A stretch of 64,000 nt of DNA from Candidatus Obscuribacterales bacterium (GTDB lineage: Bacteria; Cyanobacteriota; Vampirovibrionia; Obscuribacterales; Obscuribacteraceae). A program made the translations under genes and the position numbers. The DNA lies in assembly GCA_019752635.1 (NCBI GenBank), contig JAIELX010000019.1:1-64000 (forward strand), in the 5' to 3' direction. The notes below the pieces were generated by a model. The model saw only the letters and a list, made by a program, of their open reading frames with translations, did not search any database and was not told the DNA's origin. This document shows positions 1 through 8,839 of this stretch, piece by piece; positions within the stretch are counted from its first letter, which is position 1, and the number at the start of each line of letters is the position of its first letter.

Positions 1-288
1 ATGAGATACAGACTTATTATTATGATTCTCAATATGCAGTTTTCAGGGTACAGACGTCGAACTCGCGGCGTTCGACTTGCCGGTGCTAGAAAGGAATCAA
101 CAGATTCTTTTCTAGATACATTGTTCGGCTGTTTTTATTTAGCCGCAGCAGTCGCTCCACTTGCGTGTCGCTTCCGCAGGAGAAAGATAATACCAAACGC
201 CTCCCAAAAGTACCTCCTGTTGAAACAATTCCTTAATGCTCCTGACAGTATGAATGCTCGAAGAAGCTCTTTCCGCGCAGGACGAGCG

Positions 289-648
289 TTAGCTTTTGCT
301 TGATTCATAGTTCGTTTTATCAACCTTTGGCTTCCCTCGAAGGCGGAAGCACAGCAGGAAGAAGGTGTCTCGGACCAAGAAAAACATACACAACAGATAT
401 ACAGGGACGCACGCCTTCGGTTCAAACAGTGTCAAGGACCATCCTCTTTTCTCAGTCGGTAGCGCGAAAGCGAGAATCATCCACTCAACCGGCGGAGATT
501 CCTTATATGCAATAAAAACAGGAGAGCCAGAAACTCGAAACCAAAAGAAAACTGAAGCCGCTACAAGCACCACTTGATTAACCATCACTAACAAATAAGC
601 TCGGGGCACCGACATTCCTGCAGCGCGCAATGAATGCCATTCTTTCAA
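289..648 (-). CDS. small hypothetical membrane protein (doubtful)
   Basis: A 119-residue frame opens with TTG at 648, and an in-frame stop lies a few codons upstream, so no longer form exists. Hydrophobic stretches at about residues 17-38 and 81-101 would make a two-pass membrane protein, and the C-terminus is lysine-rich. I recognise no family. Neither the TTG nor the ATG at 614 has a well-spaced ribosome binding site, so it may be a decayed or spurious gene. The bases to its left, up to the window edge, hold no convincing gene on either strand. Confidence 0.35.
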   Translation of the reverse strand: MKEWHSLRAAGMSVPRAYLLVMVNQVVLVAASVFFWFRVSGSPVFIAYKESPPVEWMILAFALPTEKRGWSLTLFEPKACVPVYLLCMFFLVRDTFFLLCFRLRGKPKVDKTNYESSKS

Positions 649-887
649 GCGAAAGGACGTGCATTGGCATGCTTACTTACCATGCAGCCATTTTTCGACG
701 GGTAAGCGGAATTCGGCTCGAGACACGAGTCGTTGCGCAAGGAACAGCTTTCACAATTCCTGGACAAACCGCTGCTAACTTTTAACCATGGATGGCAACC
801 GTGTCACAGGGCGGTAACGCTGAGGAATGATAATGGTCGCACGGAGCAACCATTGATCCCGGGAAAGAATTTGGCGAGGGATTCGTT

Positions 888-1280
888 ATGTCAGAGAAAG
901 GCCACTTTGTTGCAAGCTCAGACATTGTGGAGGAGAAGGTGCCCTCCCCGCTGCCGCCGCCACTGACACGGATCTACGAGAACTCTGAACATCTGGTAAA
1001 CCCTCAAGAAGCGATCGAGACCAACGCAGCTAAATCGGCGGGAGAGGAATCGGACGAACGCTCATTGAAAGCGCAAGTCAAACACAAAACCGACAGCGAA
1101 TGCATCGACAAAACCGATGCCACTAAGGCCAGGGTACAACTTGATCAGGATGATCACCTGCGCAACATAATGAATAGCTTTCAACGCGCAGTGACACCAC
1201 ATCCGATGGATGTATCGCATCTTCTCCCACGGTTCGACGGACCACAACTGAAGTTTCCCGCATCGGAGCCCGGTTCTTAG
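888..1280 (+). CDS. hypothetical acidic protein
   Basis: This frame encodes 130 residues and starts at an ATG with a GAGGG ribosome binding site about 7 bases upstream. The protein is hydrophilic, with no signal peptide, membrane segment or recognisable domain. It has a proline run near residue 22 and many charged residues through the middle, which suggests an extended or disordered cytoplasmic protein. It converges with the minus-strand gene at 1409. I cannot assign a function; the good start signal and length make it a plausible gene. Confidence 0.5.
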   Translation: MSEKGHFVASSDIVEEKVPSPLPPPLTRIYENSEHLVNPQEAIETNAAKSAGEESDERSLKAQVKHKTDSECIDKTDATKARVQLDQDDHLRNIMNSFQRAVTPHPMDVSHLLPRFDGPQLKFPASEPGS

Positions 1281-1408
1281 GCTCGGCGATCGCCCCTCCT
1301 AATATGCAGGACCGGGATTATTTACCTGCCAAGCGCCGTAAGCGTTCGCATGCAGCAACTGTCGCATTAAACGCCTTCAGACTTAAGAGCAACAAACTGC
1401 GAACTTGA

Positions 1409-1762
1409 CTACGCGACAGCTTCCGTAGCGAGCTGATTGAGCACTTCATCCCGCAGCGCAACTCGCTCCAATTGCGACAACTGGCGGGTATATAGCACCG
1501 CAACTGAAAGTATTGACGGAAGATCATGTGACACGAAACGCGCAGCGTTCTTAATGCAATCGGTTTCAATGACTTCGATCAAGCTGAGATTGTCGTTGAC
1601 CTGCCTGAACACGGCCAGTAGCCCCGGTTCATCGGTAACTCGGTCAAGGTTGACATACGGACCATGAAACAGGTAACGACCGACGACGACACGGTCAGCT
1701 AAGACTTGATCGCAAGCGATGACGTCATCGCATCCCAATTTTTCTTGTGCCGTCAATTTCAT
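1409..1762 (-). CDS. hypothetical protein, possibly GIY-YIG-like fold
   Basis: I place the start at the ATG at 1762 because AAGGG lies 8 bases upstream. The frame is open to 1819 but lacks a start signal there. The 117-residue product has no signal or membrane segment. The order of its core (a Pro-Gly followed by a hydrophobic strand, then a LIEV strand, then a C-terminal LYTRQLSQLER helix-turn) faintly resembles small GIY-YIG-like proteins. The catalytic residues of that family are not evident, so this is only a lead. It is divergent from the kinase gene at 2116. Confidence 0.5.
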   Translation of the reverse strand: MKLTAQEKLGCDDVIACDQVLADRVVVGRYLFHGPYVNLDRVTDEPGLLAVFRQVNDNLSLIEVIETDCIKNAARFVSHDLPSILSVAVLYTRQLSQLERVALRDEVLNQLATEAVA

Positions 1763-2115
1763 CTGAGAAACCCTTGAAAATTTACCGAACTCAAATCGTC
1801 TGTAGCAACGACGCTTCAATTGTCGTCAAAAGCGAACGAACATCCGCAAACCCCGACCTTGGCATCAGTTTTTAGTCTATCAAATGCTTATTCGGGTTTC
1901 ATTTTTCGTTTATTTATGGCCCGAGTCTGTAATAAGCTTGTAGACGATGGTTTGCGACCTTAGTCCCCGATCCTTGCAACGTAAACAGAGCGAAGCGGGC
2001 GATTCCGTTTTTAAGATTGAATGAACAATGATGAGGAAGGGGTATAACCGGGTATGAAGTCTACTGTCTGTTTTTTCAGAACCACATCCAACCACGGCAG
2101 CGCAGTTTATACGTA
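1763..2115. other. intergenic region between divergent genes
   Basis: This 353-base stretch separates the minus-strand gene starting at 1762 from the kinase gene starting at 2116. It must carry both promoters. A TTGAAT (2017-2022) and a TATAAC (2043-2048) face the kinase but are 20 bases apart, too far for a good sigma-70 promoter. I see no hairpin, repeat or RNA gene. Confidence 0.5.
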
Positions 2116-4845
2116 ATGGTGCTCGACCTTAAGCCAGGCGATTTTGTCGACGACCGGTACGAGATACTTGGGTTACTGGGCGTCGGCGGCATGGGTAGCG
2201 TGCACCAGGCCAGGGAAAAGGAGCTGGATCGCGTCGTTGCACTGAAGCTTTTGCACCATTCGCTAGTTGCAGACAGTGAGCATCAAGAACGATTTAAACG
2301 TGAGGGCCTGATTCTTGCAGAACTTTGCCATCCGAACATTCGCAGCTGCTATCGTTTTGGAATCTGGCAACAACAGTATCCCTACATTGCGATGGAGCTC
2401 CTGCACGGGAGCACATTAGCATCGCTAATAGCGAGCTCTTCGCTGCCACCGAATCAAGTGCTGAAGCTAGGAGTGCAAGCCTGCGCCGGAATGGCGCACG
2501 CCCATGCTCACGGCATCATCCATCGCGATCTCAAACCTGGCAACCTGATGATCGAGCCCATCAATAGTGAAGAAGTTGTGAAGATCGTAGACTTCGGACT
2601 GGCACGATTGATTCCCGACGGTAGCGGAAACAATCAGCACCTCACTCAAACCGGAAGCCTCATCGGCAGCGTCAGCTACATGAGCCCGGAACAGTGCTTA
2701 GGGCGCAAAGCAGACAAACGCTCAGACATTTATTCGTTGGCCTGCGTTCTCTATGAGGCATTGACTGGTGAACCGCCCTTAGTGGCAGATAATCCCATCG
2801 GGCTAATGCATTTTCACGCAAACGTTCTCCCCCAACCTCTGCCAAAAGTAGTGGGAGAACACATCATACCCGGGGGCTTGAACGCCGTTCTAATGAAAGC
2901 CCTGAACAAGGTTCCCGAGAATCGACAGCAAACGATGACTGAACTTGCTCAACAATTGCAGCTGGTGCTGGATGGACGGGGCGATGAAATCGCGGAGAAC
3001 GCAGCTCTCAAACCAGGCAAATCAAAGGCGGCGCTCTGGCTTGTTCCGCTGGTGCTTGTACTCGGCTGCCTGGCGGTTTTCTTGTTCCGGCACAGCCAAG
3101 AAGATCCGTTTTCTGCGAATAAGACACTACCTAACAGCATCGTCCGAAGGGACATTCTGTCGACGTACAAGCAGGGAAACACGATCAGCCCGGCCAAGCG
3201 TGAAGAGCTGCTGACTCTTTGGCTAGCCAAGTACGGCGCGGTAGAAAGAGCGGGGGCCTGCCTTGCTCATTTCCAACTCGCTGATCTTCAATGCCCTGCT
3301 TTGTTCTCAATTTCACACGCAGTAATTCCCGCGCAGGACTGCCTCGAACCAAAGGGAGAAGCAAGCAATGCCAATTTTACAAAGGCCGAAAAACTGTTCG
3401 GTCATGTACAAAAAACAGCCGGAAGCAAAGTCCTTGATCAGATCCTCTACTTCCGCGTCTTCGCACTAAAAGGTCGTAAGCGGCCGACACACCTGAGGAC
3501 GGATTGCCGATCCGTAATATCTCAGTTTGGACTGTCCACGCCTTCCAGCACAATGCATCTCTATTATCAACAACTGGCCAACTTGTTCTCTCTGGCCGGC
3601 GAATACAAAGATGAAGCGAGAGTGCGACAAGAGCTCTCGGAGCACGACAATCCGCTCTACCGTCTCAGCAATAAGCTTTTCCTGCTCCATTCTCTGAACT
3701 TGCGGCAACCCCGTAAGAGCAAGAACAGCAAACCTAGCTCATTCGCGCAGTACCTTGCTCGCTATCGATTGAATTACTATGACGGCTTGAATCATCGAAA
3801 CGCGGCTCTATGCCTTGAAGAGAATCTGCCGAAAGAAGCACAGCGGTTCCTAGATTGTTGTGATTGCACCTTCGTAAGAACTCAAGGTCGGAGCACCAAT
3901 GCAGAAGGCCCGCTCACCAGCACGCCGTTCTTAGCTGAAGCCAGCAGCGACCGTCGCGACACGGACCGAATACAATGGGCGGGTCGAGAAGCGCATCAGT
4001 TTATATGGGCGCTTTCGCTAATCGAAAACCATCAACACGACGAAGCACGTAAGTTCATTCTCAGATGCCTGAAGGCGGACGATCCGCAACTCAAGCTATG
4101 GTTACTGCCCTGCTTGGTGCACAATGCCAAAGAAGGGCAGCTTCCCATCGATCCAATAGTTCGAAAGATGATTAATGGCGCCACCGCTAATGATATCAAT
4201 TGGCTGTGCAATCTGGGCATTTGCGCATTAAAGGAGGATGCGGAACTAGCCGGAACGGCACTAAGAAAATGCGCCGCGTTGGTGTTGCAAGCTGAGGGCG
4301 AAGGAGACTCGATGCAGACGGGACTACTGGTTGCGGACGGCTTGATGCAACAAAACACACCGGACGACGCAAAGGTGCTACTCGAAGCATTGCTCGAACT
4401 GTCAGAGGCCGTCCCGCCAGATGTGCGTAAATACCAACTCCCCGTTCTTTATCTTTACCTATCTAAGGCCAATCGCGCCAGCAACAATCCAGCAGCAGCA
4501 GCGACACTACTTTCGAAGGCAAGCGAAGGCAGCAAGGGGAAAATTTTCTCAAGAGCGTTCGATGCTGCTGTTCTTCACGAGAAGGCCGTGCAGCACGCCC
4601 TGCGTCAGGAATGGGCGCCGGCACAAGCAGTTTTCGAGGAGCTCGTATCGCCATTCAGCCTGGATGTCGCCGCACTTGACAGGGCACGATACCTGGAAGA
4701 CTATGCCCGCTTCTGCATGCGCCGTGGACAGCCGAAGAAAGCGGAAGAACTTGAGCGAAGAGCCGAAATTTACCTTCCACACGACGCAAGAATCTATTGG
4801 ATGGCCTGGCCGGTGGTTCAAACCGAAATACGGAAAATCATGTAA
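2116..4845 (+). CDS. membrane Ser/Thr protein kinase with TPR-like extracytoplasmic region
   Basis: This is a 909-residue Hanks-type protein kinase that should phosphorylate Ser/Thr on partner proteins using ATP. The kinase domain spans about residues 14-285. It has a glycine loop GVGGMGSV (22-29), the ATP-anchoring lysine K44, the HRDLKPGN catalytic loop (H136-D138), DFG at 159-161 and the SPEQ activation-segment end near 190. One membrane helix at about 306-324 is followed by some 580 helical, TPR-like residues that would lie outside the cytoplasm. The start codon has only a weak ribosome binding site but sits right before the conserved N-terminus. The next gene, a protease, follows after 115 bases on the same strand. 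Confidence 0.92.
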   Translation: MVLDLKPGDFVDDRYEILGLLGVGGMGSVHQAREKELDRVVALKLLHHSLVADSEHQERFKREGLILAELCHPNIRSCYRFGIWQQQYPYIAMELLHGSTLASLIASSSLPPNQVLKLGVQACAGMAHAHAHGIIHRDLKPGNLMIEPINSEEVVKIVDFGLARLIPDGSGNNQHLTQTGSLIGSVSYMSPEQCLGRKADKRSDIYSLACVLYEALTGEPPLVADNPIGLMHFHANVLPQPLPKVVGEHIIPGGLNAVLMKALNKVPENRQQTMTELAQQLQLVLDGRGDEIAENAALKPGKSKAALWLVPLVLVLGCLAVFLFRHSQEDPFSANKTLPNSIVRRDILSTYKQGNTISPAKREELLTLWLAKYGAVERAGACLAHFQLADLQCPALFSISHAVIPAQDCLEPKGEASNANFTKAEKLFGHVQKTAGSKVLDQILYFRVFALKGRKRPTHLRTDCRSVISQFGLSTPSSTMHLYYQQLANLFSLAGEYKDEARVRQELSEHDNPLYRLSNKLFLLHSLNLRQPRKSKNSKPSSFAQYLARYRLNYYDGLNHRNAALCLEENLPKEAQRFLDCCDCTFVRTQGRSTNAEGPLTSTPFLAEASSDRRDTDRIQWAGREAHQFIWALSLIENHQHDEARKFILRCLKADDPQLKLWLLPCLVHNAKEGQLPIDPIVRKMINGATANDINWLCNLGICALKEDAELAGTALRKCAALVLQAEGEGDSMQTGLLVADGLMQQNTPDDAKVLLEALLELSEAVPPDVRKYQLPVLYLYLSKANRASNNPAAAATLLSKASEGSKGKIFSRAFDAAVLHEKAVQHALRQEWAPAQAVFEELVSPFSLDVAALDRARYLEDYARFCMRRGQPKKAEELERRAEIYLPHDARIYWMAWPVVQTEIRKIM

Positions 4846-4886
4846 ATCGCATTAGACCGCGCGGAACCTGGCGGAGTGCCAAAGGA

Positions 4887-4910
4887 ACCCGGGGGGGAAT
4901 TCTCCCGGGT
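4887..4910. repeat. GC-rich inverted repeat between kinase and protease
   Basis: The arms ACCCGGG (4887-4893) and CCCGGGT (4904-4910) are perfect, and the pairing can extend inward with wobble pairs. A strong hairpin would form in the kinase-protease intercistronic RNA. No T-run follows, so it is not a typical intrinsic terminator. It could instead weaken or process the transcript between the two genes. Confidence 0.4.
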
Positions 4911-4960
4911 CAGCGACAAAGTGCTGTCTCGTTCCCGGGAATTGGGTGTATATACGTGGC

Positions 4961-6142
4961 ATGGACAACCCGACGACACCATTGGCCTCGAACAAAGCAG
5001 CAGACGCCAGTCAAAAACTATTCGAAGAAACGCGCCCGTCCGTCTTCAAAATCGAGACGGACCGCGGCGGTGGAACCGGCTGGCTAGTAGACGAGAATAC
5101 CGTCGTCACGAGCTATCACGTCATTCAAAACAGTCGCAAGATCGCGGCAATAGGACAGGACGGAAAACGCTATCCGCTGGGTGCGGAAATAATCTTCGAC
5201 GCAGCCAATGACATAGCCATCCTGAAGTTTCAGGGACAACCGCCGCCACAGGCTCGCGCGCTTGCTGTCGGCGCAGCAGCGGCATTGAAGCCCGGCGACA
5301 AAGTGGTGAGCATGGGTCACCCCGGCGGCTCCGCCTTGCAAACCTACGAAGGCAGTTTCGAAAAGATGGCGACATGGCGAGATTGGCTAGTATTGCAGGA
5401 GAAACATGCCCACCATGACTACAACAAGCGGCGCTTCAGCGAACACCAGAAGTATCTGTCTCCGGAAATCTTAAATCGCCCGCTTGTGGAAGTTCGTCTG
5501 ACGACTGAACGCGGATGCTCTGGCGGACCAGTGATGAATGCCGACGGAAAAGTTGTGGCAATAGTGACACAAGGAAGCACGCACAGTAATCAGTTCGGTT
5601 ACAACATTCCCGCCGAAAAACTCTCCGCCATGCTTAACCAGAGGCACAATCCAACCGGCTACGAACAAAGAGCCGGTCACTATGAACCGGGAATAGTGAC
5701 CCAATTCCGGAAGGTAGAACACGACCCCTTAGGTTACGTAGTTGAGAACGGAGCCCTTCTTCTCGGCGCCTGGGCAGCCTCACCGCTGGCGCATTTCAAC
5801 CGGGATCCCATGAGTTTGATCACCAGAGATATGGCGCTAAAGCGAAGTCTCATTGGTGCCGGAGTCTTGGGTGCGCTGTCGTGGAACGACAGCGACGGCC
5901 TAATGCGCAGCACCAACCATCGTGACACTCTCAAGTTCAGCCTGGCGCTCACGTCCGACGCAACGATGGCGGCAGGCTTTGCATCAAAATACATGAGTGT
6001 GCTGCGCTCGACGGGAGTTGACCGCGCCGGTCGAGTCGGCAAAGTTCTCATGTTGGCTGGTGCCGGTGCACGTCTTGCCTGCGAGTTAATTCCAAACAGT
6101 TTTGTCGTCGATGTCGGAAATGCCGAGACACCTGGACGATGA
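4961..6142 (+). CDS. trypsin-like serine protease with hydrophobic C-terminal region
   Basis: This 393-residue S1/HtrA-type peptidase has the full triad: H53 (in TSYHVI), D84 (in NDIAIL) and S187 (in RGCSGGP). No PDZ domain is visible and there is no N-terminal signal peptide. After the protease domain (about 25-215) a region with hydrophobic segments rich in Ala, Gly and Leu (about 260-375) resembles the tail of the protease at 50440, so the two look like paralogues. I chose the ATG at 4961; a GTG at 4946 with a GGGA upstream is an alternative. Its position behind a membrane kinase on the same strand suggests joint expression. The target is unknown. Confidence 0.85.
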   Translation: MDNPTTPLASNKAADASQKLFEETRPSVFKIETDRGGGTGWLVDENTVVTSYHVIQNSRKIAAIGQDGKRYPLGAEIIFDAANDIAILKFQGQPPPQARALAVGAAAALKPGDKVVSMGHPGGSALQTYEGSFEKMATWRDWLVLQEKHAHHDYNKRRFSEHQKYLSPEILNRPLVEVRLTTERGCSGGPVMNADGKVVAIVTQGSTHSNQFGYNIPAEKLSAMLNQRHNPTGYEQRAGHYEPGIVTQFRKVEHDPLGYVVENGALLLGAWAASPLAHFNRDPMSLITRDMALKRSLIGAGVLGALSWNDSDGLMRSTNHRDTLKFSLALTSDATMAAGFASKYMSVLRSTGVDRAGRVGKVLMLAGAGARLACELIPNSFVVDVGNAETPGR

Positions 6143-6152
6143 AACAACGCGC

Positions 6153-6899
6153 TCATCGCGTCGGTTTCACATGATGCTGTAGCCAGGAAATCAACGGCAC
6201 TGGAAACATCAGCATAAGAAGCGCCAGGCTAAGATACAGCTGCACAAGAGCACGGGGGCGTTCGCTTTTCTCAACCCGGGATGCGAAATAAACGAGGGAA
6301 GCAACCATGTAAATCAACATTACGGACAGAGAACAGTCTAATGCGCTCATAAGTATGCTTCGTCCGTGCACAAACTTCTGCATCAACGTAAAGACGATTC
6401 CGTTTGAGTACATAGCGAAAAAATCATTTGCATACTGCAGCCCGGGCGAAAATGAAGGTAGCGAAGACGAGGTTCCGCTTCCAAACAAAGAACAGAGTTC
6501 CATTATGAGCCATGAGCCTGTCAACGCCGCGGCAGCGTACACCATAGTCCCCGTCGATGCAGCACTAAATAACGACGGAGCAGATTCGCCTTTACCATGA
6601 AGAACATAGTCCATCTGCTTCTTTCCGATTTGAATTTGCTTGCCGCAACTGCTGCAGCAAAGCTCTCGACCGCGCCAAACGGTGTTGAACCTGTCAGGCG
6701 TATTGTGATTGCAGGTTTGCCTCGCCTGCGGAACAGAGAACAGCAATCCCAGTTGCGATAATCCATCGCGAACAAGACCTCCCGCCAGAACAGAGAATGG
6801 CATCTTCACCTCGCTCTTGCCCTGCTGGTGCTTTAGTACTGCGTTGCCATTAAGGACAAGTTTGCGCCTCAGCGTAACTCTTGCGTCATTCATTAGCAT
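6153..6899 (-). CDS. hypothetical membrane protein with a zinc-ribbon-like Cys pair
   Basis: The 248-residue product starts at an ATG with GGAAGG 6 bases upstream. The N-terminal half is soluble and carries an isolated cysteine near residue 63 followed by CCSSCGK near 80, which may bind a metal. The C-terminal half has about four hydrophobic segments, including one near 115-140 and one at the very end. I do not recognise the family. Its start lies 15 bases after the stop of the gene at 6915, so the two form an operon divergent from the response regulator at 7880. Confidence 0.65.
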   Translation of the reverse strand: MLMNDARVTLRRKLVLNGNAVLKHQQGKSEVKMPFSVLAGGLVRDGLSQLGLLFSVPQARQTCNHNTPDRFNTVWRGRELCCSSCGKQIQIGKKQMDYVLHGKGESAPSLFSAASTGTMVYAAAALTGSWLIMELCSLFGSGTSSSLPSFSPGLQYANDFFAMYSNGIVFTLMQKFVHGRSILMSALDCSLSVMLIYMVASLVYFASRVEKSERPRALVQLYLSLALLMLMFPVPLISWLQHHVKPTR

Positions 6900-6914
6900 A
6901 ACTTCCTTCCCCTT

Positions 6915-7631
6915 TTACTGATAAGTTTTCACTAAAGCGTTGCCTTGAGCGTCGGCACGAAATACGATTCCGGAAGACACCGCCACTGAGGCAATCGGTG
7001 CCTCGGGCGCAGCTGCCTTTCGAAACGTGTACATCACTACCGGCGCCGCAGTTGAGCCGCTAAACTCATCGCTGATGACCTCTACCGCCGCTTCTGGTAA
7101 CTTGTTTTGCGAAGGCTTTTGCGATATCGGCGTCACCACGGCAGCGATGCCCGGGGTAACAGCCGGCGCAACGGGCGGATTTTGGACCGGCAACGCACTT
7201 TGCGATACAGCCGTCTCAGTCGAGAGCGTAGCAGGTACAAGTACAGTCTCTTGCAAGTGCGTCTTCGTACCTTCGGTCCCGGCAGCAATGCGTGCCACTA
7301 CTCTCGGAACTCCGCAGACAGCGCCGGTTTGTCGATCTGCGGGACTCAAGCGGCAACCCGCCAGAACGAAGCCCCCGATTAGTACGAGAACGGCAATTTG
7401 GCGAACATGCAGATTCTTCGACTGCGTACCATTGGCGATCGAGCCAACCCAGCCTCTGAACTGAAGATCAAGATCTAGCAACAGGTTGCAACCGCGTTGC
7501 GCTTTGATATCATTGACGGTGGCAACCTTTCGCAACGATTTGAACGATGAAACTTCCCCTGCTGAACGGGCAACACCTTCCATCTCAATGCGCCTGGCCG
7601 TGTATGCCAATAAACTATAGTTCTCTTCCAT
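6915..7631 (-). CDS. hypothetical single-pass membrane protein
   Basis: The ATG at 7631 has GAGG/GGGAAG upstream and gives 238 residues. A soluble N-terminal part (1-75) is followed by one hydrophobic segment (about 78-93) ending in LAGC. An Ala/Pro/Thr-rich, probably extended, region then follows to the end. LAGC looks like a lipobox but lies too far from the start for a normal lipoprotein signal, so I read the segment as an internal membrane anchor. It is the first gene of the minus-strand pair with 6153-6899 and faces the TGAC repeat region upstream of the response regulator gene. Confidence 0.6.
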   Translation of the reverse strand: MEENYSLLAYTARRIEMEGVARSAGEVSSFKSLRKVATVNDIKAQRGCNLLLDLDLQFRGWVGSIANGTQSKNLHVRQIAVLVLIGGFVLAGCRLSPADRQTGAVCGVPRVVARIAAGTEGTKTHLQETVLVPATLSTETAVSQSALPVQNPPVAPAVTPGIAAVVTPISQKPSQNKLPEAAVEVISDEFSGSTAAPVVMYTFRKAAAPEAPIASVAVSSGIVFRADAQGNALVKTYQ

Positions 7632-7700
7632 CTTCCCACTCCTCAATCAGCGGCTCCGTCATCCCGTCCTGAACCACGGAATCACTTTACAATCGGGTGC

Positions 7701-7779
7701 GTGACTGGACGATGATCTGATCGTGACGCCAGTGTGACAAACCGCTTTTCGTTGATTACCTATCCTGCGCGTGACAAAC
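7701..7779. promoter_or_regulatory. phased GTGAC direct repeats (possible OmpR-family binding site)
   Basis: GTGAC occurs at 7701, 7723, 7734 and 7771. The first three are separated by 22 and 11 bases, whole helical turns, and the last two share the longer core GTGACAAAC. OmpR/PhoB-type regulators are known to bind such 11-bp direct repeats (their half-site TGTCA is the complement of TGACA). The array lies in the divergent region between the regulator gene at 7880 and the operon starting at 7631, so autoregulation is a reasonable inference. Confidence 0.5.
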
Positions 7780-7803
7780 GACCGGCCGGAGGGAAATCAA
7801 AGT

Positions 7804-7833
7804 TTGGTCAATGCCCCGTCGGAAGTGTAATAT
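7804..7833 (+). promoter_or_regulatory. candidate promoter of the response regulator gene
   Basis: TTGGTC (7804-7809) and TAATAT (7828-7833) are separated by 18 bases and lie about 45 bases before the chosen start of the response regulator. The match to the sigma-70 consensus is moderate. The phased GTGAC repeats lie just upstream, a position compatible with activation. Confidence 0.3.
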
Positions 7834-7879
7834 AGGGGCCATAGGGGAAGCTCACTTAGCTGGCAATGCAACCGGACAC

Positions 7880-8563
7880 ATGGCACGACTACTACTGGCA
7901 GATGATGATCGTTCAATCTTAGTAATGCTGTCTTCCTGGCTCAAGTTGGAAGATCAGCATACCGTCGATACGGCGGCAAATGGCGAAGAAGCCATTAACT
8001 TCCTCGAGGCGTACAGCTACGATGTCGTAGTTCTGGACTGGGAAATGCCCAAAATCGCAGGCATAGAAGTATGCCGCCGGTTTAAGGAAAAGAATCCGGG
8101 GGTTCCAGTATTGATGCTAACGGGCAAAGATACCTTACAAGACAAGGTACAGGGACTGAATGCCGGAGCTGATGACTATCTGACAAAGCCCTTTCAGGCG
8201 GAAGAGCTATCGGCTCGCGTCAGAGCACTATTGCGTCGCGGCAACAAGCCGCAGACCGCCGCACTGGTATCGGGGGCAGTATCACTGGAACCACTCGCCA
8301 GGAAAGTCACCATCAAGGGAACGGAATTGCGCCTCTCTCCAACTGAGTTTGCCTTGCTTGAGTTTTTCCTGACCAATCCGGATCAGTCATTCTCCCCGGA
8401 AGCTTTGCTATCGCGCATTTGGGCAAACGCGGATGATGCCACAATCGCGTCAGTGCGCGTGACGGTGAACAGACTGCGCACAAAACTGGAGGCGACGCTC
8501 GGCAATGCACCGCTGACTACGGTGCGCGGCAGCGGCTATTCCTGGGATTCGAGCCTTTCCTGA
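7880..8563 (+). CDS. OmpR/PhoB-family response regulator
   Basis: This 227-residue two-domain regulator accepts a phosphoryl group from a sensor kinase and binds promoter DNA. The receiver domain (1-120) shows the acidic pocket D8-D10, phospho-acceptor D53 (VVLDWEMP), T81 and K103 (LTKPF). The winged-helix effector domain follows (about 130-227), ending in the VRGSGY pattern typical of the family. The frame is open further upstream to 7811, but the ATG at 7880 directly precedes the conserved receiver start. No histidine kinase is adjacent; the only one in the window is at 23264. The phased TGAC repeats upstream suggest it controls itself and the divergent operon. Confidence 0.92.
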   Translation: MARLLLADDDRSILVMLSSWLKLEDQHTVDTAANGEEAINFLEAYSYDVVVLDWEMPKIAGIEVCRRFKEKNPGVPVLMLTGKDTLQDKVQGLNAGADDYLTKPFQAEELSARVRALLRRGNKPQTAALVSGAVSLEPLARKVTIKGTELRLSPTEFALLEFFLTNPDQSFSPEALLSRIWANADDATIASVRVTVNRLRTKLEATLGNAPLTTVRGSGYSWDSSLS

Positions 8564-8660
8564 ATCTTCCCGAGTTAACGAAATTGTGTCAGAGCTTCAC
8601 TTCTTAGTAATCAAAGAAGCGTATTGTTCTAGCACGTAAGCAATTCGACACCATTTCCTC

Positions 8661-8839
8661 GGTGCAGGTGTCAGCCCCCCCCGCCCGCCACCACGCTTTC
8701 ACCTGCACCTTTTCCCGGATTGCGACTACGTCAGATTTGACAGATGCTGGAATACCAAACGCCCCCCCCCAACCTCAACCAGCATCGTTAGAACTCGATA
8801 CGCGCTCCCTGCCCGGAACCCGTATCGAGTTTTTCTTTT
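8661..8839 (+). ncRNA. candidate small RNA with C-rich unpaired regions
   Basis: There is no plausible gene in the stretch between 8564 and 8961. It holds an inverted repeat GGTGCAGGTG / CACCTGCACC (8661-8670 and 8700-8709) whose loop contains eight Cs (8675-8682). A second single-stranded-looking run of nine Cs follows (8762-8770), and then a strong intrinsic terminator (8792-8839). Such C-rich loops are known in other bacteria to pair with G-rich ribosome binding sites. A matching promoter is not clear by eye, so this could also be the 3' end of the response regulator transcript. Confidence 0.35.
8792..8839 (+). terminator. intrinsic terminator
   Basis: A perfect 11-bp stem (8792-8802 with 8821-8831) with an 18-base loop is followed by a T-rich run that ends at 8839. 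This is the clearest intrinsic terminator I saw in the window. It acts on plus-strand transcription, ending either the response regulator transcript or a separate small RNA. Confidence 0.75.

Noticed and set aside
1..425. Overlapping frames on both strands at the left edge
   Set aside because: They are basic, without ribosome binding sites or domains, and overlap one another; none is more convincing than chance.
7340..7400. Lipobox-like LAGC in the 6915 gene
   Set aside because: It is about 90 residues from the start codon and no closer in-frame start exists, so a lipoprotein signal is unlikely.
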